A stretch of 64,000 nt of DNA from Bugula neritina (taxonomy: Eukaryota; Bryozoa; Gymnolaemata; Cheilostomatida; Bugulidae): positions 16,301,498 to 16,365,497 of the forward strand of contig OZ037767.1 in assembly GCA_964035545.1 (NCBI GenBank). The letters are read 5' to 3'. Below the pieces are notes generated by a model. That model did not search any database and was not told where the DNA came from. It saw only the letters and a list, made by a program, of their open reading frames with translations. The position numbers were made by a program, and so were the translations under genes. This document shows positions 44,516-57,700 of the stretch, piece after piece (position 1 is the stretch's first letter; each line of letters starts with the position of its first letter).

Positions 44516-45758
44516 ACTCATCAGCTACAGTTTACTAATAATTAGCTCAATGAGGTACTGAGAGATAAAATGGATAATATTTGTCATCAACATAATTATA
44601 TTCATTACAATTCAATACACACACTAATGATAGTGTCAGGTATATTATATTGTGTGTTTCATTTACACTTTAATTATACTTCTGTATATTATTATATATT
44701 CAACAGAACTTGCACTGCTTATATGCATTATTATATGGTAATTGTCATGAGTTGTAGTTATTTAAGATATTTGACTGTATAAAATATATGTTGCCATTTT
44801 ACTATCTAATAAAGTTTATTTGTTAGTGAAAAGATATTTTGTTTTCATGCCTCATTAGCTTTAGTTCAGGTTGAGTTTGGTTACTAAAAAATAATCTTTA
44901 CTGGAGCAGTAACTGTAAATGACTCCTCTGTGGGAGAATGCATTCACTGAATTGACATGCAGGTGCAAGTAACTCAAACATGACTGTAGGCAAATTTTTC
45001 CAAACATATATAAAATACATTTTATTGCTGTGTATACAACAGCATTGAGTAGCCAATCAAATTGCTTCTTGCCATGCATTCAGGAAGCTGATAAATAATA
45101 TATAAGGCAATCAACTAGATATAAACACTTTGGTTCTCTACATATGAGCTGTCTGTGATGCAGTTGCTTTGTAAAATGTATTTCATTTGATAAGTTCAAT
45201 TCAATTGGTTGCAGTTTAATTATGACATGTTCCCTATTCACCTGGTAGAAATACTGTTCATATCTGTACTAACACTATCAAAAACAAGCATGAGGAATCC
45301 AAAGTTTTTACATAATATTTATTTACATGGTGGGAAAAGAAGTTTACATTTCAGCGCATCTGTTTCAGTAACATCTCAAGTAGATATCAGCGTATTGACA
45401 GGCAAAGAAATCAAGTTGCTATGTTGACCATCAAACAAACCCCATACATAAGATAATGAGAGAACTCTCACATAGTGTCATATAATAGTATATGATATAA
45501 ATAATAAGCAATGCAATAATCGAGAAGGTAAAACAATATTTACAACAAGGTACAACAATTGGTAGGATGAAATATAGATTGTGATGTATTATAAAGTGTA
45601 TTAGCTACAGGCATTGATGTTAATAGGTCATATTATAGATACACTGCAATTTAATTTATTGGCTTTCTATCTTATTGATGGTTGAATGTTCTAGAAAACG
45701 TTATCTGCAGCAAATATATTACCATACAAGTTGAAGAAAGAATATCTGCAGCAAAATC
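44516..45758. other. Intergenic region between convergent TRIM-like and BUB1-like genes
   Basis: Holds AATAAA at 44808-44813 for the TRIM-like gene and AATAAA on the minus strand at 45655-45660 for the BUB1-like gene. No further coding signal. Confidence 0.6.
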
Positions 45759-48700
45759 TTATTTCATGATAGAGTTTATTCGTTTATACTCCTTGTTATA
45801 CTCTTTCATGTTAAACTCAGCCTCAAACTTTTCCCTCCATTCGCACACTGAAGGTATCTTGTCACATGACTCTATGTTTAGCAGCTCTGTAAACATCTCC
45901 GCCCATAATCTCGACTTGTATATTCTGGAGAGGAGAAAACTCCATATAATGATTACATTATTCTCACTACTCCAAATAGTATAACAGCAATGTGAATACA
46001 TGTAATGCAGCTCCTCACCATCAAACTTATTATTACAACATAAACTGCTGGTGAGACAATTCCTAATACCAGTGAGAAAACTGTTAACCTCTACAAGCCT
46101 ACCTGTGCAAATTGAACTTGGCTGGTTGCCAAAGCTGGCCGTTGTAGGTGACAAGCATGTAGTTTTGGAAGAGTAGAGTGTACACCGTGCCCAGTATTCC
46201 AAACAGATCCGTCTGAAACATGCATGATACTGCTGTGAATACAGTGTCAGTAATACAGTAATACAAGCTGAGTAATACAGTAATACTAGTTGAGTAATAC
46301 AGTAATACTAGCTGAGTAATACAATAATACTAGCTGAGTAATACAGTAATACTAGCTGAGTAATACAGTAATACTAGTTGAGTAATACAGTAATACTAGC
46401 TGAGTAATACAATAATACTAGCTGAGTAATACAGTAATACTAGCTGAGTAATACAGTAATACTAGCTGAGTAATATAAGACAGTACCTGGTAGGTCCAGG
46501 GTCTCTGTGTCTTCATCTCGATGCACATGAACCCTTCGGTCTCGTTGTTAGCGGTGAAGGTCGTTCCTCGAGGAAACTTAGACATGTCAATACCTCTGCC
46601 AAAGTCTATCAGCTTTATGCTGGATGAGGAAAACGGCTTTTCGGGAAATACTTCGGGACTACACGGGGTAAAGTATACAGAGTAGAGTATACAGAGTAGA
46701 GTATACAGAGTATACAGAGTAGAGTATACAGAGTATACAGAGTATACAGAGTATACAGAGTATACAGAGTATACAGAGTATACAGAGTATACAGAGTATA
46801 CAGAGTATACAGAGTATACAGAGTATACAGAGTATACAGAGTATACAGAGTAGAGTATACAGAGTAGAGTATACAGAGTATACAGAGTATACAGAGTATA
46901 CAGAGTATACAGAGTATACAGAGTATACAGAGTAGAGTATACAGAGTAGAGTATACAGAGTATACAGAGTAGAGTATACAGAGTAGAGTATACAGAGTAG
47001 AGTGTAGAGTATACAGAGTATACAGAGTAGAGTATACAGAGTATACAGAGTAGAGTATACAGAGTATACAGAGTATACAGAGTATACAGAGTATACAGAG
47101 TATACAGAGTAGACAGAGTATACAGAGTAGAGTATACAGAGTATACAGAGTAGAGTATACAGAGTATACAGAGTATACAGAGTATACAGAGTATACAGAG
47201 TATACAGAGTATACAGAGTATACAGAGTAGACAGAGTATACAGAGTAGAGTATACAGAGTATAAAGACACTTACAACCCACAGAAGAGGATGTTGTCTGG
47301 CTTGATGTCTCCATGAATTATCTTACAGCGGTGCATGACCTCTACAGCATGCAGTAGCTCGATGGTGACGTACATGACTAACGACTCCGGGATCTGTAAA
47401 CAGCAGACGTAAACAAAGACTGAGCAGTGAGCAAAGTACAGTGCAACTCATAAACTGAACAGCCAATGAGAATACAGACACACGCCAAACAGCCAATAAG
47501 AACGCAGCTTACTTTACAAGAGTTGGCCTTCATGCCGTTGACGAGGTTGAGAAGAGAGCCGAGGGGCACCAGTTCGTTGACCATGAGGGATCCGTCGGAG
47601 AAGAAGACGGAGTGGGTGATGTCCATCAGTTTGCTGCCGATATCTCTCTCGATGTCTTCGTCCATGCAGGATACTCGCTGCCGCAACTCCTTGCAGATGT
47701 ACAGTTCCCACGGGCAGCTCGGCTTCTGTGCCTTCACACACACATCGTCACTCTCGGAGAAAGCTGTAGAGTCGAGAGTGTTGCACATGGAGATTTTACC
47801 TGCGTAGAGAGACATACTCGTGTAATATAAACATATGCTAGTAATATAAACATATACTAGTAATATAAACATATGCTGGTAATATAAACATATACTAGTA
47901 ATATAAACATATAGTAGTAATATAAACATATACTGGTAATATAAACATATGCTGGTAATATAAACATATACTTGTAATATAAACATATGCTGGTAATATA
48001 AACATATACTAGTAATATAAACATATAGTAGTAATATAAACATATACTGGTAATATAAACATATACTTGTAATATAAACATATACTAGTAATATAAACAT
48101 ATACTAGTAATATAAACATATAGTAGTAATATAAACATACCCAAGCTGGTGGATCTGTCGGCAGAAGTTACGATAGCCTTGTAGGCAACGGCGAAACCCC
48201 CAACACCTACAAACATCGTGGCAAGTAAATATCATATCCTAGTCTAGTCATGTGTATCTTTAGTCTACCTGCACAGAGAGGGCACCTGCACAGAGAGAGC
48301 ACCTGCACAGAGAGCACCTGCACAGAGAGAGCACCTGCACAGAGAGCACCTGCACACAGAGAGAGCACCTGCACACAGAGAGCACATGCACACACAGAGA
48401 GAGAACACCTGCACAGAGAGAGCACCTGCACAGAGAGCACCTGCACACAGAGAGAGCACCTGCACACAGAGAGAGCACCTGCACACAGAGAGAGCACCTG
48501 CGCAGAGAGCACAGAGAGAGTACCTGCTGAAGAACTCACCCAGCTTAGACATCAGCTTTACTGTGAGATTTGACACAGTCACCTGACTGCCAACTTTCAA
48601 CTTGGGCATTGAATCTTTCCTGACTTCTACATTCTCATATGACGTGATGTCAACCTATGATATATAGAGTATAGTATCATAGTATTAGAATATATAGTAT

Positions 48701-51700
48701 CATAGTATTAGAATATATAGTATCATAGTATTAGAATATATAGAGTATCATAGTATTAGAATATATAGTATCATAGTATTAGAGTATATAGTATCATAGT
48801 ATTAGAGTATATAGTATCATAGTATTAGAGTATAGAGTATCATAGTATTAGAATATATAGTATCATAGTATTAGAATATATAGTATCATAGTATTAGAGT
48901 ATATAGTATCATAGTATTAGAGTATATAGTATCATAGTATTAGAGTATATAGTATCATAGTATTAGAATATATAGTATCATAGTATTAGAGTATAGAGTA
49001 TCATAGTATTAGAGTATAGAGTATCATAGTATTAGAATATATAGTATCATAGTATTAGAGTGTATAGTATCATAGTATTAGAGTATATAGTATCATAGTA
49101 TTAGAATATATAGTTTCATAGTATTAGAATATATAGTATCATAGTATTAGAATATATAGTATCATAGTATTAGAATATAGAGTATCATAGTATTAGAATA
49201 TATAGTATCATAGTATTAGAATATATAGTATCATAGTATTAGAATATATAGTATCACAGTATTAGAATATATAGTATCATAGTATTAGAATATATAGTAT
49301 CATAGTATTAGAATATAGAGTATCATAGTATTAGAATATAGAGTATCATAGTATTAGAGTATATAGTATCATAGTATTAGAGTATATAGTATCATAGTAT
49401 TAGAATATATAGTATCATAGTATTAGAGTATAGAGTATCATAGTATTAGAATATAGAATATCATAGTATTAGAATATAGAGTATCATAGTATTAGAGTAT
49501 ATAGTATCATAGTATTAGAATATATAGTATCATAGTACTAGAATATATAGTATCATAGTATTAGAATATATAGTATCATAGTATTAGAGTATAGAGTATC
49601 ATAGTATTATAATATATAGTATCATAGTATTAGAATATATAGTATCATAGTATTAGAGTATATAGTATCATAGTATTAGAGTATATAGTATCATAGTATT
49701 AGAATATATAGAGTATCATAGTATTAGAATATATAGTATCATAGTATTAGAGTATATAGTATCATAGTATTAGAATATATAGTATCATAGTATTAGAATA
49801 TATAGTATCATAGTATTAGAGTATATAGTATCATAGTATTAGAGTATATAGTATCATAGTATTAGAGTATATAGTATCATAGTATTAGAGTATATAGTAT
49901 CATAGTATTAGAATATATAGTATCATAGTATTAGAGTATATAGTATCATAGTATTAGAATATATAGAGTATTATAGTATTAGAATATATAGTATCATAGT
50001 ATTAGAGTATATAGTATCATAGTATTAGAATATATAGTATCATAGTATTAGAGTATATAGTATCATAGTATTAGAATATATAGTATCATAGTATTAGAAT
50101 ATATAGAGTATCATAGTATTAGAATATATAGTATCATAGTATTAGAGTATATAGTATCATAGTATTAGAATATATAGTATCATAGTATTAGAATATATAG
50201 TATCATAGTATTAGAGTATATAGTATCATAGTATTAGAATATATAGTATCATAGTATTAGAATATATAGAGTATCATAGTATTAGAATATATAGTATCAT
50301 AGTATTAGAGTATATAGTATCATACTATTAGAATATATAGTATCACAGTATTAGAGTATATAGTATCATAGTATTAGAATATAGAGTATCATAGTATTAG
50401 AATATATAGTATCATAGTATTAGAATATATAGTATCATAGTATTAGAGTATATAGTATCATAGTATTAGAATATAGAGTATCATAGTATTAGAATATATA
50501 GAGTATCATAGTATTAGAATATATAGTATCATAGTATTAGAATATATAGTATCATAGTATTAGAATATATAGTATCATAGTATTAGAGTATATAGTATCA
50601 TAGTATTAGAATATATAGTATCATAGTATTAGAATATATAGTATCATAGTATTAGAATATATAGTATCATAGTATTAGAGTATATAGTATCATAGTATTA
50701 GAATATATAGTATCATAGTATTAGAGTATATAGTATCATAGTATTAGAATATATAGTATCATAGTATTAGAATATATAGTATCATAGTATTAGAATATAT
50801 AGTATCATAGTATTAGAGTATATAGTATCATAGTATTAGAATATATAGTATCATAGTATTAGAGTATATAGTATCATAGTATTAGAATATATAGTATCAT
50901 AGTATTAGAATATATAGTATCATAGTATTAGAGTATAGAGTATCATAGTATTATAATATATAGTATCATAGTATTAGAATATATAGTATCATAGTATTAG
51001 AGTATATAGTATCATAGTATTAGAGTATATAGTATCATAGTATTAGAATATATAGAGTATCATAGTATTAGAATATATAGTATCATAGTATTAGAGTATA
51101 TAGTATCATAGTATTAGAGTATATAGTATCATAGTATTAGAATATATAGAGTATCATAGTATTAGAATATATAGTATCATAGTATTAGAGTATATAGTAT
51201 CATAGTATTAGAATATATAGTATCATAGTATTAGAATATATAGTATCATAGTATTAGAGTATATAGTATCATAGTATTAGAGTATATAGTATCATAGTAT
51301 TAGAGTATATAGTATCATAGTATTAGAGTATATAGTATCATAGTATTAGAATATATAGTATCATAGTATTAGAGTATATAGTATCATAGTATTAGAATAT
51401 ATAGAGTATTATAGTATTAGAATATATAGTATCATAGTATTAGAGTATATAGTATCATAGTATTAGAATATATAGTATCATAGTATTAGAGTATATAGTA
51501 TCATAGTATTAGAATATATAGTATCATAGTATTAGAATATATAGAGTATCATAGTATTAGAATATATAGTATCATAGTATTAGAGTATATAGTATCATAG
51601 TATTAGAATATATAGTATCATAGTATTAGAGTATATAGTATCATAGTATTAGAATATATAGTATCATAGTATTAGAATATATAGTATCATAGTATTAGAG

Positions 51701-54700
51701 TATATAGTATCATAGTATTAGAATATATAGTATCATAGTATTAGAATATATAGTATCATAGTATTAGAATATATAGTATCATAGTATTAGAGTATATAGT
51801 ATCATAGTATTAGAATATAGAGTATCATAGTATTAGAATATATAGAGTATCATAGTATTAGAATATATAGTATCATAGTATTAGAATATATAGTATCATA
51901 GTATTAGAATATATAGTATCATAGTATTAGAGTATATAGTATCATAGTATTAGAATATATAGTATCATAGTATTAGAATATATAGTATCATAGTATTAGA
52001 ATATATAGTATCATAGTATTAGAGTATATAGTATCATAGTATTAGAATATATAGTATCATAGTATTAGAGTATATAGTATCATAGTATTAGAATATATAG
52101 TATCATAGTATTAGAATATATAGTATCATAGTATTAGAATATATAGTATCATAGTATTAGAGTATATAGTATCATAGTATTAGAATATATAGTATCATAG
52201 TATTAGAGTATATAGTATCATAGTATTAGAATATATAGTATCATAGTATTAGAATATATAGTATCATAGTATTAGAGTATATAGTATCATAGTATTAGAA
52301 TATATAGTATCATAGTATTAGAATATAGAGTATCATAGTATTAGAATATATAGTATCATAGTATTAGAGTATATAGTATCATAGTATTAGAATATATAGT
52401 ATCATAGTATTAGAATATATAGTATCACAGTATTAGAGTATATAGTATCATAGTATTAGAATATAGAGTATCATAGTATTAGAATATATAGTATCATAGT
52501 ATTAGAATATATAGTATCATAGTATTAGAGTATATAGTATCATAGTATTAGAATATAGAGTATCATAGTATTAGAATATATAGAGTATCATAGTATTAGA
52601 ATATATAGTATCATAGTATTAGAATATATAGTATCATAGTATTAGAATATATAGTATCATAGTATTAGAGTATATAGTATCATAGTATTAGAATATATAG
52701 TATCATAGTATTAGAATATATAGTATCATAGTATTAGAATATATAGTATCATAGTATTAGAGTATATAGTATCATAGTATTAGAATATATAGTATCATAG
52801 TATTAGAGTATATAGTATCATAGTATTAGAATATATAGTATCATAGTATTAGAATATATAGTATCATAGTATTAGAATATATAGTATCATAGTATTAGAG
52901 TATATAGTATCATAGTATTAGAATATATAGTATCATAGTATTAGAGTATATAGTATCATAGTATTAGAATATATAGTATCATAGTATTAGAATATATAGT
53001 ATCATAGTATTAGAGTATATAGTATCATAGTATTAGAATATATAGTATCATAGTATTAGAATATAGAGTATCATAGTATTAGAATATATAGTATCATAGT
53101 ATTAGAGTATAGAGTATCATAGTATTAGAATATATAGTATCATAGTATTAGAATATAGAGTATCATAGTATTAGAATATATAGTATCATAGTATTAGAAT
53201 ATATAGTATCATAGTATTAGAATATAGAGTATCATAGTATTAGAATATATAGTATCACAGTATTAGAGTATATAGTATCATAGTATTAGAATATATAGTA
53301 TCATAGTATTAGAATATATAGTATCATAGTATTAGAGTATATAGTATCATAGTATTAGAATATATAGTATCATAGTATTAGAATATAGAGTATCATAGTA
53401 TTAGAATATATAGTATCATAGTATTAGAATATATAGTATCATAGTATTAGAATATATAGTATCATAGTATTAGAATATATAGTATCATAGTATTAGAATA
53501 TATAGTATCATAGTATTAGAGTATATAGTATCATAGTATTAGAATATAGAGTATCATAGTATTAGAATATATAGTATCACAGTATTAGAGTATATAGTAT
53601 CATAGTATTAGAATATATAGTATCATAGTATTAGAATATATAGTATCATAGTATTAGAGTATATAGTATCATAGTATTAGAATATATAGTATCATAGTAT
53701 TAGAATATATAGTATCATAGTATTAGAGTATATAGTATCATAGTATTAGAATATATAGTATCATAGTATTAGAATATATAGTATCATAGTATTAGAGTAT
53801 ATAGTATCATAGTATTAGAGTATATAGTATCATAGTATTAGAGTATATAGTATCATAGTATTAGAATATCCACTAGAGTTGCCCCACCTTTCTCAACACC
53901 TTGGCCTGAACACTCTCAGAGAAAGGGTTGCTGGGATCAATGAAGACAGTGGTGTTCAGCATAGCCTCGGTGAGCTCCGGGGGTTGATAGAACGTCGTAT
54001 CCACCACTGGCGTCATTCTCTGTAACATCAGATCTGATTTCACCATGTCATCCGCTCCAGCCGCCATCTCCCCGCTCTCTTCTCTCACGATGTCTAAATC
54101 ATAACACTCATCAGTTACTACAGCTCTCTATCAGGCAGCAAAGATATGTAAACCAACGCAATGAAAGTCAACTTCACCACTAACCAGTAGGTATAAACTA
54201 GAAACTCACCCAAATGGTGTTCACCCTGTTCGTCGGCAGCACACACAGCTGCGGCAGCGACAGACGTCTGCTGCCCGTCAACAGATGTCAAGTGCTCAGT
54301 TGGCTGAGAATCACTGCACGTCCTCGTTCTCGTGAGATCAGAGAAAACTCGAGTATTCGCGGAGCTTGTGGCACTTTTACTGCTTCCTGTTGTGTTACGA
54401 CTACTTCCTGTGAGACTACGAGTGCTGCCGGTGCCGTACGTCTCGTGACTATGTTCAGAGATGGCGCTGAGTAACAAAACAAGTATAGTAATAAGAATAG
54501 CACATAGTAGACTAAGAATAGCACATAGTAGACTAAGAATAGCACACAGTAGACTAAGAATAGCACATAGTAGACTAAGAATAGCACATAGTAGACTAAG
54601 AATAGCACACAGTAGACTAAGAATAGCACACAGTAGACTAAGAATAGCACATAGTAGACTAAGAATAGCACATAGTAGACTAAGAATAGCACACAGTAGA

Positions 54701-57700
54701 CTAATAATAGTACACAGTACACTAAGAATAGCACACAGTAGACTAAGAATAGCACATAGTAGACTAAGAATAGCACATAGTAGACTAAGAATAGCACACA
54801 GTAGACTAATAATAGTACACAGTACACTAAGAATAGCACACAGGAGACTAAGAATAGCACACAGTAGACTAAGAATAGCACACAGTAGACTAAGAATAGC
54901 ACACAGTAGACTAAGAATAGCACACAGTAGACTAAGAATAGCACATAGTAGACTAAGAATAGCACATAGTAGACTAAGAATAGCACACAGTAGACTAAGA
55001 ATAGCACATAGTAGACTAAGAATAGCACACAGTAGACTAAGAATAGCACACAGTAGACTAAGAATAGCACATAGTAGACTAAGAATAGCACATAGTAGAC
55101 TAAGAATAGCACACAGTAGACTAAGAATAGCACATAGTAGACTAAGAATAGCACATAGTAGACTAAGAATAGCACACAGTAGACTAAGAATAGCACACAG
55201 TAGACTAAGAATAGCACATAGTAGACTAAGAATAGCACATAGTAGACTAAGAATAGCACACAGTAGACTAAGAATAGCACATAGTAGACTAAGAATAGCA
55301 CGCAGTAGACTAAGAATAGCACACAGTAGACTAAGAATAGCACACAGTAGACTAAGAATAGCACACAGTAGACTAAGAATAGCACACAGTAGACTAAGAA
55401 TAGCACACAGTAGACTAAGAATAGCACACAGTAGACTAAGAATAGCACATAGTAAACTAAGAATAGCGCATAGTAGACTAAGAATAGCACATAGTAGACT
55501 AAGAATAGCACACAGTAGACTAAGAATAGCACATAGTAGACTAAGAATAGTACACAGCAGACTAAGAATAGTATACAGTAGACTAAGAATAGCACACAGT
55601 AGACTAAGAATAGCACACAGTAGACTAAGAATAGCACACAGTAGACGCTGACCTGAGATGCTGAGTCATGGCAAAGTCTACGGATGGTCTGGCTGCCGAA
55701 ATGAACTTAGGAGCAGCTGCCGTGTTCTTTATTGAGCTGACTCCAAATTCCGACAGCGGTGCGGCATCAGAGTTAAACGGAGTGGAGGCCAGCCGGGCTT
55801 GCTGGGAGAAGTTGAACTCTGTGTGACACTCGGTCACCTCCCTGCAAGGAATGGCAGAAGTGAGGAAAACAGCACGCTGTCGACAGCACACACACACCAG
55901 CCTCCAGAAATCTGCTGCTTTGTGTTTTTTAATATGCAATACTGGGTGGCTTGAAGGAAAATATCATTGTCATATAGACTGGCTGAACGCCAAAAAAGGA
56001 GAACATTTAGAGAGAAAAAGAACATGCTTTATTTGGTGCTCAAAGCTACTAGCTTACTGCAACACTTCTCAGTAATCTCAATTAGTATATAACAAGCCAA
56101 CTCACAAAAATTTACTTTAAAAAAAATTTTTTTTAGCTTATGCTTTTATAAAATAACTTGAATGTTCTAATTTAAGTGAAAAGCAGAGACGGCTGGATTA
56201 GCTTCAACTCTCTGTGCTAGTCAATGCAAGAGAGAACATGTTGTAGAGATAACATACTGTTGCAAAGTATCCGTGCTTTGTGGTGGGACTCTTGCAGGCA
56301 GATTCTCCTAAAACAGAAGGGAAATGAAGCTTTGGTTCTGTGGACTTATCTGTTGAGATGAATCATGACGAAACTCAATCCAAACCTTGACTTACAATAT
56401 AAACTGCATCAGCTTAACAAGCACATGCTTATATTATACTTCTACAGACTAACATTAATCCTATATGAAAAAGTGTCTCAGGATAGCTGGCAGTGTCAAG
56501 TGTGACAGGTGTGTAAAGTGTAACAGGTGTCAAAAAGGTGACAAGGGTGGCAGGTGTGTCAAGTGTAACAGGTGTCTAAAGTGTGTCAAGTGTCTAGTGT
56601 GTCAATTGTTTCAAATGTGTTAAATGTGACGGGTATCTTCAGTATGGCAAGTGTGTCAAGTGTGGGGCAAGCGTGATAAGTGTGTAGAGTGTAACATGTG
56701 TGCCAAGTGTGGCAGGTGTGTCAGGGGTGGCAGGTGTGGCAGGGGTGTCAAGCACAGCATGTGGCATGTGAGTAAACTGTGTCAAATGCATCAGGTGTGG
56801 AAAGTGTGAAAAGTGTGGCAGGGGTGGCAGATGTGGCAGTGACGCAACAGCCTGTACCTTATCAGTGTAGACTGAGAACGCTGAATGTCGTCCAATGCTG
56901 ACTTTTGGTGAATGCTGCTCGACATCAAGTGGCGTCTGCTGCCCGGAGGCTGCTTCTACCTGTTGACATCCATGTGAGGGAGAAACAAATCTCTCGAGAG
57001 GCGCAATACCCGTATTCGGCTCATCAGTATAAACTTTAAAGTTAGAAGGTTTGAGGGTCGAGCTAACAGGTTCTTGGTCATCAACATAAACCTGGAAGTT
57101 TGATGGCTTTTGAATGGGAGCTGCAGGTTCTTGGAGTTCTTGGTCATCAACATAAACCTGGAAGTTTGATGGCTTTTGAATGGGAGCTGCAGGTTCTTGG
57201 AGTTTTTGGTCATCAACATAAACCTGGAAGTTTGATGGCTTTTGAATGGGAGCTGCAGGTTCTTGGAGTTCTTGGTCATCAACATAAACCTGGAAGTTTG
57301 ATGACTTTGGAACGGCAGCAGCAGTTTGCTGCTCAACATCAGCCCTTGCCAAAGCAGATAACCTACAGAGAGTATAAAACAGCTGAGAGAAGGAGACGCA
57401 AAGCCTTCCGAGTTTAAACACAAAGTTCAGTCCATCAACTCCAGTATTTGAGAAGTAAGACAATGACACAGACTAGGTCTAATGGGTCACACATTGCTAG
57501 TGTGTCACACACTACTAAGGTGTCACACATTACTAGAGTGTCACACGTTGCTAGGGTGTCACACATTGCTAGCATGTCACACATTGCGGGGGTGTTACAT
57601 CCCGTTAGCCTGTGTCTAATTCTCGGAAAGGACTCACCTAGTTGATGGTATTCTATCTATTCGAGAGCTCTGATTGGATGCACTGAATGTTTGGTTGTAC

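Noticed and set aside
46418-47314. Leu/Cys/Tyr repeat open frames of about 300 and 200 codons
   Set aside because: Translation of the TATACAGAG array in intron 20 running into a real kinase exon; not a separate protein.
47378-48100. 240-codon minus frame with repeated MFILLVYVYI
   Set aside because: The N-terminal part is the intron 18 minisatellite; only 47513-47799 is a real exon of the kinase.
48207-48609. Overlapping Cys/Ser/Leu-rich frames resembling keratin-associated proteins
   Set aside because: Produced by the CTCTCTGTGCAGGTG repeat in intron 17.
54288-55651. Long open frames on both strands (449 and 396 codons) of near-identical 7-aa repeats
   Set aside because: They are translations of the 21-bp intronic minisatellite, whose unit length is a multiple of three; flanking splice sites show it is an intron.
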